From an uncultured Flavobacteriales bacterium (GTDB lineage Bacteria > Bacteroidota > Bacteroidia > Flavobacteriales_D > Sanyastnellaceae), in contig CALKYI010000029.1 in the NCBI GenBank assembly GCA_938003665.1, positions 1 through 12,148 on the forward strand: DNA of 12,148 bases, given 5' to 3'. The first letter of the stretch is position 1; every line of letters starts with the position of its first letter. The notes under the pieces were generated by a model. The model was not told the DNA's origin and ran no database searches. It saw nothing but the letters and a program-made list of their open reading frames with translations. Below, one piece after another: positions 1-5,633 of this stretch. Position numbers and translations under genes: made by a program.

Positions 1-2
1 AT

Positions 3-500
3 TTTTCGGGCGACGGGGGCGTGCGAAAGATGGAAGAGGTGGCGGCGGCGACGGGGCACGCGGGACCGAACGCCGGAGATGAGGTGACGGTGACGTACGA
101 CGCGATGACGAAGGATGGGAAGACGGTGATCGTGGGGGAGACGACGGTGACGTGCGCGGTGAGCGAGGCGCCGTGTTCGGGAATCGGAATCGCGTTGTTG
201 AAGATGAAAAAGGGTGAAAAGACGCGCTTGGCGATGTCGGCGGCGTACGCCGCGGGATTGCCGGGCGCGGCGGAGGGTCAAGACGCGATCGTCACCGTAT
301 CCCTGGACGCGATTCACAAGGTTGAACCCGTCGAGGGCGTCGAAGGGGCGAAGAAGAAAGAATTGGTCGAGGGTGAGGGATACGAAAAGCCCAACGACGG
401 CGCCGCGTGCTTCGTCGAGTACGAAAAGCGATCCGCGAGCGGGGCCGTCGAGGAGGCGGAATCGATCGAGGTGACCCTCCGGGAGGAAGCGGTCTCCATC
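3..500 (+). CDS. Partial multi-domain FKBP-type peptidyl-prolyl isomerase, green picoalga-like (foreign to the rest of the window)
   Basis: The frame is open from base 3 with no start codon, so the N-terminus lies outside the window. The translation begins FSGDGGVRKMEEV, and the DGGV...K lead-in followed by GDEVTVTYDA (about 81-110) is how an FKBP domain starts in plant FKBP62/65-type proteins. The block LLKMKKGEKTRL (195-230) matches the conserved FKBP 'MKKGE' segment. A second FKBP repeat then starts with KKELVEGEGYEKPNDGAA (about 354-410), again as in plant ROF proteins, and runs to EEAVSIGL near 505 before homology stops in mid-domain. Codon use is dominated by GCG, ACG and GTG, unlike the bacterial genes that follow, and resembles Ostreococcus, Micromonas and Bathycoccus. 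Family membership rests on recalled motifs. The algal source is an inference from domain architecture and codon style. Conserved aromatic FKBP active-site residues are poorly preserved here, so catalytic activity is uncertain. Confidence 0.72.
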
Positions 501-510
501 GGTTTGGTGT
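490..510. other. Probable chimeric junction between algal and Bacteroidota DNA
   Basis: FKBP homology in one reading frame persists to EEAVSIGL (ending about 505) and then becomes a meaningless Trp/Ser-rich tail that stops at 575. A different reading frame gives plausible protein (RFGVDLVGPEGEV) from about 500 to a stop at 688 that sits in a terminator. Base composition and codon style change at the same place. Neither protein is complete, so this is better explained by an assembly or cloning chimera than by gene transfer. The exact join cannot be fixed from the sequence alone. Confidence 0.65.
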
Positions 511-688
511 GGACTTGGTGGGGCCGGAAGGGGAAGTCATCAATGTCAAATCCCGCGTTCCACAGCCGTTCTTGAATCTTATGAAAGGAGGGAAGGGCCC
601 CAAAGCGGAGCCCAACTGGAAGCGCAAACAGCGGGAAGGTGAGCAACGCGAACGTCCCCCACGTGGGAAACAAAAAAAGCACCGGTGA
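500..688 (+). CDS. C-terminal fragment of an unrecognised Bacteroidota protein
   Basis: About 62 residues remain before the TGA at 686-688. The segment starts RFGVDLVGPEGEV, passes through KSRVPQPFLNLMKGGKG, and ends in a very basic, Arg/Lys/Gln-rich tail (WKRKQREGEQRERPPRGKQKKHR region). Such tails are common at the C-terminus of Bacteroidota RNA- or ribosome-associated proteins, but I do not recognise the family and assign no function. Its reality is supported by the strong intrinsic terminator that surrounds its stop codon. The rest of the gene is lost at the junction with the algal fragment, so the true start is not visible. Confidence 0.5.
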   Translation, partial: RFGVDLVGPEGEVINVKSRVPQPFLNLMKGGKGPKAEPNWKRKQREGEQRERPPRGKQKKHR

Positions 689-702
689 TTGGTGCTTTTT
701 TT
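672..702. terminator. Bidirectional intrinsic terminator with the stop codon of the upstream gene in its loop
   Basis: A perfect 12-bp stem pairs AAAAAAAGCACC (672-683) with GGTGCTTTTTTT (691-702), with a 7-base loop GGTGATT. The GC part is GCACC/GGTGC and a run of seven T follows on both strands, so it can end transcription from the left-hand gene (plus strand) and from the leftward ORF at 718-903 (minus strand). The TGA stop of the left-hand gene lies in the loop (686-688), so the coding sequence itself forms the left arm. Confidence 0.9.
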
Positions 703-717
703 CTGTGAAGTATTTCG

Positions 718-903
718 TTAAAGTTGGTACCTGTTTTCGAGCCAATCCCGGAGCTCAATGGACTCCTTGGGGCTCAAGTTGCGGAAGGCAATTCGCATCG
801 CTCTCCGGATCATCACCGGCTCCGCATGCACGTGGCGAATGAGCGTTTTGTATTGCTCGAGTGCGCTTGGTGAGTGCATAATGGGGATACCTGTAATCGA
901 CAT
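718..903 (-). CDS. Small hypothetical protein (61 aa or shorter)
   Basis: The leftward frame runs from ATG at 903 to TAA at 718-720 and gives a 61-residue charged, probably helical protein ending in LSPKESIELRDWLENRYQL. I recognise no family. A second possible start is the ATG at 877-879 (MHSPSALEQYK), giving 53 residues. The frame also stays open upstream as far as a stop at 997-999, but without an ATG. Support for a real gene is its position: its stop lies 15 bases from a strong bidirectional terminator oriented correctly for it. Against it are its small size, no recognised homologue, no clear -7/-33 promoter upstream, and an equally open frame on the other strand. No signal peptide, transmembrane segment or metal-binding motif is visible. 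Confidence 0.4.
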   Translation of the reverse strand: MSITGIPIMHSPSALEQYKTLIRHVHAEPVMIRRAMRIAFRNLSPKESIELRDWLENRYQL

Positions 904-1020
904 GAGAACGTGTTGTAAGAATCGTGGTCTTCCTACGGCATCAGGCCCGAGTTTGTTGCAATTTCGCCTGTCTTTTTTGGGCTGTGAAAGTCTAACTCAT
1001 TGAATACCATCCAAAAAGAA

Positions 1021-1050
1021 CAAAGCACCAGGACGTTTCCCAGTGCTTTG
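1021..1050 (-). terminator. Possible leftward intrinsic terminator hairpin
   Basis: CAAAGCAC (1021-1028) and GTGCTTTG (1043-1050) form a perfect 8-bp stem around a 14-base loop. Read leftward, the hairpin is followed by GTTCTTTTTGG, a fair U-tract; read rightward it is followed by GCTTAACC, which is poor. It shares the GCAC/GTGC core of the strong terminator at 672-702. No leftward gene is evident to its right, so it may end an unannotated small RNA, or be a remnant or a bidirectional insulator. Confidence 0.4.
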
Positions 1051-1163
1051 CTTAACCTAAACCAAATTCACCTGATGCATAAGCTCATGTGCTTGTTGCT
1101 GGGTTAAATCCAATCACCGTGCCAAACACCTCACGCGGCGCCCTCCGGGGAGCCAATAGCCGT

Positions 1164-1171
1164 TAAATTTG
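1164..1171 (+). promoter_or_regulatory. Bacteroidota -7 element upstream of the thiolase gene
   Basis: TAAATTTG fits the Bacteroidota -7 consensus TAnnTTTG exactly. A good -33 TTG was not found at the expected distance. Transcription would start around 1176-1178, leaving only about 5-12 bases before the two candidate ATGs (1182 and 1188). Confidence 0.45.
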
Positions 1172-1181
1172 CCGAAATTCA

Positions 1182-2366
1182 ATGACAATGAGCAAAGCAG
1201 TTTACGTTGTTTCCGCGGTGCGTACGCCGATGGGAAGTTTTTTGGGAGCGTTATCCACGGTGCCGGCTACAGACTTAGGAGCCGCCGCAATCCGAGGGGC
1301 GCTGGAGAAAGGCGGTGTGGCCGCTGACCGAGTGGAAGAGGTGTTCATGGGCAACGTGCTGCAAGCGGGACTGGGCCAAGCGCCCGCGCGTCAAGCAGCC
1401 ATGGCAGCAGGCATTCCCAACGACGTGCCATGCACCACCATCAACAAGGTGTGTTCGAGCGGCATGAAGTCCATCGCACTGGCTGCTCAAGCCATTGCGA
1501 GCGGTGACATTCAAGTGGCTGTTGCGGGAGGTATGGAAAACATGAGCCGCGTCCCACATTACTTCGACGCTCGGTCCGGTACCAAGTTTGGCGATGTCAA
1601 AATGAAAGACGGAATGCTACTGGACGGTCTAACCGATGTGTACAACGCCACCCACATGGGCAATTGCGCCGAGCTCTGTGCCAAGGAGCATAACATTAGC
1701 CGCGAGGCCCAAGATGACTTCGCCATCGAGAGCTACACGCGTTCGGCCAAAGCTTGGTCCGAAGGCGCATTCGCCGATGAAGTGGTTCCCGTCGCCGTGC
1801 CTCAGCGCAAAGGCGACCCCATCCAGGTGGATACCGATCAGGAATTCAGCCAAGTCAAAATGGAGAAGGTCCGCACCCTGCGCCCGGACTTCCAGAAGGA
1901 TGGTACCGTAACGGCGGCCAACGCTTCCACCCTGAACGACGGAGCGAGCGCTCTGGTCCTTGCCTCAGAAGAAGCGATTCAAGCCAACGGCTGGACGCCC
2001 ATCGCGCGCATCGCCTCCACAGCCGACGCTGCCCACGCCCCCGAATGGTTCACGACGGCACCTGCGAAAGCCGTGCCCCGAGCATTGGACAAAGCCGGCT
2101 GGCAGTCCGGTGACGTGGACCTGTGGGAATTGAATGAGGCATTTTCTGTTGTCGGCTTGGTTAATGTCGAGCTCCTCGGTCTCGACGGAGCCAAAGTCAA
2201 CGTCAACGGTGGTGCCGTCTCGCTTGGCCATCCGCTTGGTTCTAGCGGTTCGCGAATCGTTGTTACGTTGATCCACGCCTTGCGGGCTCGCAACCTGAAA
2301 AAAGGCGGAGCGGGCATCTGCAATGGTGGCGGAGGAGCGTCAGCTTTGATGGTTGAATTGGTCTAA
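1182..2366 (+). CDS. Acetyl-CoA C-acyltransferase (thiolase family)
   Basis: Thiolase condenses two acetyl-CoA to acetoacetyl-CoA or, in reverse, cleaves 3-ketoacyl-CoA with CoA in the last step of beta-oxidation; it is cytosolic. All hallmarks are present: the nucleophilic Cys91 in NKVCSSGMKS, NEAF at 318-321, His350 in GGAVSLGHPLG, and the acid/base Cys380 in GICNGGGGASA. The 394-residue length is the family norm. A second ATG at 1188 (MSKAVYVVSAVRTPMG) is closer to usual thiolase N-termini and, given the -7 element at 1164-1171, may be the true start. The NlpC/P60 gene begins 6 bases after the stop, so the two are likely cotranscribed. The nearby 3-hydroxyacyl-CoA dehydrogenase performs the preceding pathway step. 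The sequence does not separate a biosynthetic thiolase (AtoB/PhaA-like) from a degradative one (FadA-like), so no symbol is given. Confidence 0.96.
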   Translation: MTMSKAVYVVSAVRTPMGSFLGALSTVPATDLGAAAIRGALEKGGVAADRVEEVFMGNVLQAGLGQAPARQAAMAAGIPNDVPCTTINKVCSSGMKSIALAAQAIASGDIQVAVAGGMENMSRVPHYFDARSGTKFGDVKMKDGMLLDGLTDVYNATHMGNCAELCAKEHNISREAQDDFAIESYTRSAKAWSEGAFADEVVPVAVPQRKGDPIQVDTDQEFSQVKMEKVRTLRPDFQKDGTVTAANASTLNDGASALVLASEEAIQANGWTPIARIASTADAAHAPEWFTTAPAKAVPRALDKAGWQSGDVDLWELNEAFSVVGLVNVELLGLDGAKVNVNGGAVSLGHPLGSSGSRIVVTLIHALRARNLKKGGAGICNGGGGASALMVELV

Positions 2367-2372
2367 TTGTTC

Positions 2373-3137
2373 ATGCAGCAAGGTGATTGCATCGTTCTCG
2401 TAGTACCTGTCGGTCCGGTTCGGGTCGATGCGAGTGACCGCGCTGAACTGTGCACGCAAGCGCTGGCCGGAGAACGAGCTGTGGTGCTCAACACCGGAGC
2501 GAAGGACTGGGTGCACATCCAATTGGAATCGGATGGCTACACGGGTTGGGTGGACCGCAAGCAATGGGCCGTTCCCGTGGAAGATGCCGGGTCGACGTTC
2601 ATTCTGCAGGCGCCCTTTTCCGGATGGCTTCGAAGTGATGGTGCCTTGATGCATTGCCCGGCGGGGAGCCGACTTCTGCGCAGCGATGCAGGCCATTGGT
2701 CACTCAATGGCAACGGACTTGAACCCGTCGAGCCGGTGGGCAGAGCCTTGGAGGCAGCGGAAGATGCAGTCGAAGCAGCCCAGCAATTCCTAGGCGCTCC
2801 GTATTTGTGGGGCGGGAAAACGGCCACGGGTATCGACTGCTCGGGGTTGGTTCAGGTGGCCTGGAAATTGACGGGACAGGACGTGCCACGCGACGCGTCC
2901 CAACAGGCCGAGGTAGGACAGTCTATTTCGTGGGGCGCGCAACGGCGCGGGGACGTGGTGTTCTTTCAAAATGAAGCTGGCAAGGTTGTGCACGTGGGTG
3001 TTTTAATCGACGCCACGACCATTGTTCACGCGGCCGGAGAGGTGCGTGTGGATGCTCTAGTGCCCGAAGGTATCCAGCGGGAAGATCGGTTGACGCATGC
3101 CTTTCACAGCATCCGACGTTGGAGCCTCAAAGGCTGA
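2373..3137 (+). CDS. NlpC/P60 family cell-wall peptidase (C40) with N-terminal SH3-like region
   Basis: The C-terminal half is an NlpC/P60 domain, a cysteine peptidase that normally cuts D-gamma-glutamyl-diamino acid bonds in peptidoglycan stem peptides. It shows QQFLGAPYLWGG (137-148), the catalytic Cys156 in TGIDCSGLVQ, the catalytic His207 in VVHVGVLID, and His219 in VHAAG as the likely third residue. Residues 1-120 are beta-rich and resemble the bacterial SH3 domains usual in this family (KDWVHIQLESDGYTGWVD). The ATG at 2373 is chosen because the two codons before it after the thiolase stop are TTG and TTC. The protein is 254 residues. No signal peptide is apparent, which is unusual for a wall enzyme but common in Bacteroidota members of this type. 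It follows the thiolase by 6 bases. Its last 11 bases overlap the convergent dehydrogenase gene, and a small hairpin (AGCCT-CAA-AGGCT, 3123-3135) spans both stop codons. Confidence 0.92.
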   Translation: MQQGDCIVLVVPVGPVRVDASDRAELCTQALAGERAVVLNTGAKDWVHIQLESDGYTGWVDRKQWAVPVEDAGSTFILQAPFSGWLRSDGALMHCPAGSRLLRSDAGHWSLNGNGLEPVEPVGRALEAAEDAVEAAQQFLGAPYLWGGKTATGIDCSGLVQVAWKLTGQDVPRDASQQAEVGQSISWGAQRRGDVVFFQNEAGKVVHVGVLIDATTIVHAAGEVRVDALVPEGIQREDRLTHAFHSIRRWSLKG

Positions 3138-4332
3138 AGCTTGACTTCTTGGCGGCCAAATCCCGCAGCACAGGGCTGGGACGGTAGCGGTCATCCCCGT
3201 AGCGGATTTGCAAGCTCTCCAGAATGTTCAACGTGGCTTTAGCACCCCATTCGTTACACCAGGCAAGCAGTCCTTTGGGGTAGTTAACGCCCTTGGTCAT
3301 GGCCGTTTCTAAGTCCGCCGGAGATGCGATGTTCAGGTAACAGGCGTCCGCCGCTTCGTTGATCAGCATGGCCACAATGCGCTCGACAATCCACTCGAAT
3401 TGGTTCTGATCTGCAACCGTTTCACTTACCGCTGGGGCTGCCTGCCCTTCTCCATACGTGTAATAGCCCTTGCCTGATTTGCGCCCGAGCCAACCGGCAT
3501 CGACGTGTTGTTTTTGAATCAAGCTCGGCCGGTACCGCGGATCGTTGTAAAAGGCCTCAAAGACCGAGCACGACACGGCGTAGTTGACGTCGTTTCCGAT
3601 CAGGTCCATCAATTCAAACGGACCCATTCGAAAACCGGCATTGCGCATGGCCGCATCGATGGTCTCTCGCGACGCCAATCCTTCCTCGAAAATCCGCAAC
3701 GCTTCTCCATAGAACGGCCGCGCCACTCGATTGACGATGAAGCCGGGCGTGTCTTTGGTAACCACAGGGGACTTGCCCCAAGTGTCCATCATGGACTTGG
3801 CACGGTCCACATGCGCGTCGTCTGTTTGCAGGGCAGGAACAACTTCCACCAACGCCATCAAGGGGGCGGGGTTGAAGAAGTGCAGTCCCATGAAGCGTTC
3901 TGGGTGTTGCAGCTTTCCGGCAATGGCAGTCACGCTCAGTGAGGAGGTGTTGGTGGCGAGCACAGCGTCGGGTGCGACGATTGTTTCCAAGGATTGAAAA
4001 AGGGACTGCTTCACGCCGAGGTCTTCCACGATGGCTTCAATCACCCAATGGCATGGCGCCAACGAATCGAGTGACGTTGTGCGGTCAATGGCGGATTGGA
4101 TGCGTTCACTATCGGCAGCCGACCATTTGCCTTTTTCCACCAAACGCGCTGCGACCTTGGCCAAGGCGGCCGCGCTTCGCTCCAATGCGGATTCATGTTG
4201 ATCAACCAAAACGACGGTGTGACCGGCTTGTGCCGCGAGCTGGGCGATGCCGGAGCCCATGGCGCCGGCGCCGACCACACCAATGGTGGACGTTCCTGTT
4301 TGCATGGGACGAAGTTCGTACTTTTCCTGCAT
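3127..4332 (-). CDS. 3-hydroxyacyl-CoA dehydrogenase
   Basis: This enzyme oxidises 3-hydroxyacyl-CoA to 3-ketoacyl-CoA with NAD+ (beta-oxidation, or 3-hydroxybutyryl-CoA metabolism) in the cytosol. The Rossmann fold starts with IGVVGAGAMGSGIA (17-30, GxGxxG) and an acidic VDQ after strand 2. Ser130, His151 in GLHFFNPAPLM, Glu163 and Asn201 have the spacing of the catalytic residues of the human enzyme. One C-terminal HCDH domain covers about 195-295 (TPGFIVNR, GPFELMDLIG, GRKSGKGYYTYG). A second, shorter one covers about 312-395, as in the roughly 390-residue Bacteroidota and PaaH-type forms. The listed ATG (4330-4332) overlaps the start codon of the divergent phosphorylase gene. The ATG at 4303-4305 (MQTGTSTIGVVGAG) puts the nucleotide-binding motif nearer its usual place and may be the true start. 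It has no beta-oxidation partner upstream in its own direction. Confidence 0.95.
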   Translation of the reverse strand: MQEKYELRPMQTGTSTIGVVGAGAMGSGIAQLAAQAGHTVVLVDQHESALERSAAALAKVAARLVEKGKWSAADSERIQSAIDRTTSLDSLAPCHWVIEAIVEDLGVKQSLFQSLETIVAPDAVLATNTSSLSVTAIAGKLQHPERFMGLHFFNPAPLMALVEVVPALQTDDAHVDRAKSMMDTWGKSPVVTKDTPGFIVNRVARPFYGEALRIFEEGLASRETIDAAMRNAGFRMGPFELMDLIGNDVNYAVSCSVFEAFYNDPRYRPSLIQKQHVDAGWLGRKSGKGYYTYGEGQAAPAVSETVADQNQFEWIVERIVAMLINEAADACYLNIASPADLETAMTKGVNYPKGLLAWCNEWGAKATLNILESLQIRYGDDRYRPSPVLRDLAAKKSSFSL

Positions 4333-5155
4333 GGATATTCAAGAAGAGTTGCAGGCTTCCGCGGATTACTTGCGTGAGCGAGGTGTTGGTGAGGTTGACG
4401 TGGCCATTGTGTTGGGCACAGGACTGGGCGGATTGGTCAACGAAATCGATGAGGAGTTGGCATTCAATTACAGCCAGATCCCACACATTCCGGTCGCTAC
4501 CGTGGAGTTTCATTTTGGTAAACTGATATATGGTACCCTAGGCGGAAAACGGGTCTTGGCATGGCAAGGACGTTTCCACTACTACGAGGGCTACACCATG
4601 GAACAAGTGGTCAAGCCGGTGCGCATTTCCAAGACGCTGGGCGCAAAGGCGCTGCTGATCTCCAATGCCGCTGGCAGCTTGAATCACGACATAAAGAAAG
4701 AGTAGTTGATGTGCATCGAAGACCACATCAACTTGTTTCCAGATTCGCCTTTACGTGGCCGCAACTTAGACGCCTTGGGCGGTCGCTTTCCCGATATGTG
4801 TGAGCCCTACGATGTTGAATTGAGCGGGTCTCTTTTTCAGGTTGCACGCGAACTCGATATCCCGATGTACACCGGTGTGTATGTCGGCGTTCCGGGCCCT
4901 CAATTGGAAACCCGAGCGGAATACCGGTATCTCCGAACCATTGGTGCGGATGCGGTTGGCATGTCCACCGTTCCGGAAGTCATTGCGGCAGCGCATATGA
5001 ACATGCCGTGTGCAGCCGTGAGCGTGATTACGGACGAATGCAATCCCGAACACTTGGCTCCTTTCAACATTGATGAAGTGCTCGCCATTGCAAAAGAGTC
5101 CGAGCCGCTGTTGACTCAGTTGTTCACAGAATTCATGAATCGCCTCGCGGTTTAA
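4331..5155 (+). pseudogene. punA: Purine nucleoside phosphorylase interrupted by an in-frame TAG (4703-4705)
   Basis: This is a trimeric (family I) purine nucleoside phosphorylase, which splits purine nucleosides with phosphate in purine salvage. Visible motifs are the phosphate loop VLGTGLGGL (27-35), GRFHYYEGYTM (80-90, with the His/Tyr/Glu phosphate- and ribose-binding cluster), SNAAGSLNHD (111-120), VGVPGPQLETRAEYR and GADAVGMSTVPEV. The full span is 274 codons, the family norm. Codon 125 is TAG, where relatives have Asp or Glu of the G-[D/E]-[I/L]-M motif; the preceding Gly is also changed to Glu. The frame is identical before and after (LMCIEDHINLFP follows directly), with no net shift and no other damage. 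Possible causes are two compensating consensus errors, a recent nonsense mutation, or stop readthrough. The start codon overlaps the divergent dehydrogenase's listed start. ITD replaces the ITN of the human enzyme at the base-specificity position, which I believe is usual in Bacteroidota. Confidence 0.88.
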
Positions 5156-5228
5156 CGTCGGTCAATTCTACCATTGCGCTTGTAAATCCCTCATTCCAAG
5201 GAACTTGGTGTGGTTCTTTATTGGCGGC
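5156..5228. other. Short intergenic region
   Basis: Seventy-three bases lie between the phosphorylase stop and the zinc-ribbon gene. A small perfect hairpin CCAAG-GAA-CTTGG (5196-5208), followed by a moderately T-rich stretch, could weakly terminate the upstream transcript. I see no clear -7 element. Confidence 0.3.
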
Positions 5229-5633
5229 ATGTTCAAAATCAAATCCCACCGGTGCAAGGAATGCGGTGACCGATTGAACGGCCGCAGCGATAAGCTGTAT
5301 TGCGATGACGCTTGTCGGGTACGTCACCACCGCAAATCCAATTCCCTGCATGCCTTGAAGCGAGGTGTTGACCATGTGTTGCAACGGAACCGCACGCTGT
5401 TGGTGGCGTTGCGGAAATCAACCTATGCGCAATTCAATGCCGAAGACCGAGCGTTTTGGCTGCGGCGACAAGGCTTTGACTTCAATTATCACACCCATGT
5501 GATGCCGTTGAAGGACGGCCGCCTGGCCATCATGTGCTACGACGAAGGGTACGTGTTGGAAGGGGATGGCATACTGCCCTGGACAGATGCCAGCCGTATC
5601 AATGGTTCATTTACGCCGCGTGCGCTTTCCTGA
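5229..5633 (+). CDS. Small zinc-ribbon protein conserved in Bacteroidota, function unknown
   Basis: The protein has 134 residues. Near the N-terminus is a treble-clef or ribbon-like metal site, Cys9-x2-Cys12 and Cys25-x3-Cys29, in RCKECGDRLNGRSDKLYC followed by DDACRVRHHRK. This pattern (CxxCG...GRSDKxxC...CR) is known to me from small uncharacterised Bacteroidota proteins. The middle (about 37-75) is basic and probably helical; the C-terminal half (about 76-125) looks like a small alpha/beta domain (FWLRRQGFDFNYHTH, IMCYDEGYVLEGDG). The ATG at 5229 is chosen because the open frame before it has only TTG and GTG codons and would add an unrelated hydrophobic stretch. The last 27 bases overlap the 3' end of the convergent rhlE gene. 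A nucleic-acid-binding role is suggested only by the zinc site and positive charge. Confidence 0.78.
   Translation: MFKIKSHRCKECGDRLNGRSDKLYCDDACRVRHHRKSNSLHALKRGVDHVLQRNRTLLVALRKSTYAQFNAEDRAFWLRRQGFDFNYHTHVMPLKDGRLAIMCYDEGYVLEGDGILPWTDASRINGSFTPRALS

Larger units (their letters stand above)
904..1181. other. Intergenic region without a convincing gene
   Basis: I find no credible coding frame on either strand; the longest leftward open piece near 1090-1160 is about 23 codons without an ATG. The region holds a hairpin at 1021-1050 and, next to the thiolase gene, a -7 promoter element at 1164-1171. No tRNA, rRNA or recognisable riboswitch was seen. Confidence 0.6.

Noticed and set aside
758..1003. 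Rightward ORF of about 81 codons opposite the small leftward ORF
   Set aside because: The translation is Cys/Ser-rich with no recognisable pattern, no promoter or terminator fits it, and the leftward frame fits the nearby terminator better.
1137..1154. GC-rich partial palindrome upstream of the thiolase gene
   Set aside because: The arms overlap and give only a few base pairs with an impossibly small loop; there is no T-run and no match to a known riboswitch.
4319..4326. TACTTTTC as a -7 element for the phosphorylase gene
   Set aside because: The last base departs from TAnnTTTG, and the nearest TTTG (4299-4302) is only 16 bases away, too short for a -33. It would also give a leaderless start.
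5196..5208. CCAAG-GAA-CTTGG hairpin after the phosphorylase gene
   Set aside because: The stem is only 5 bp and the following T-tract is interrupted; it is too weak to call as a terminator.
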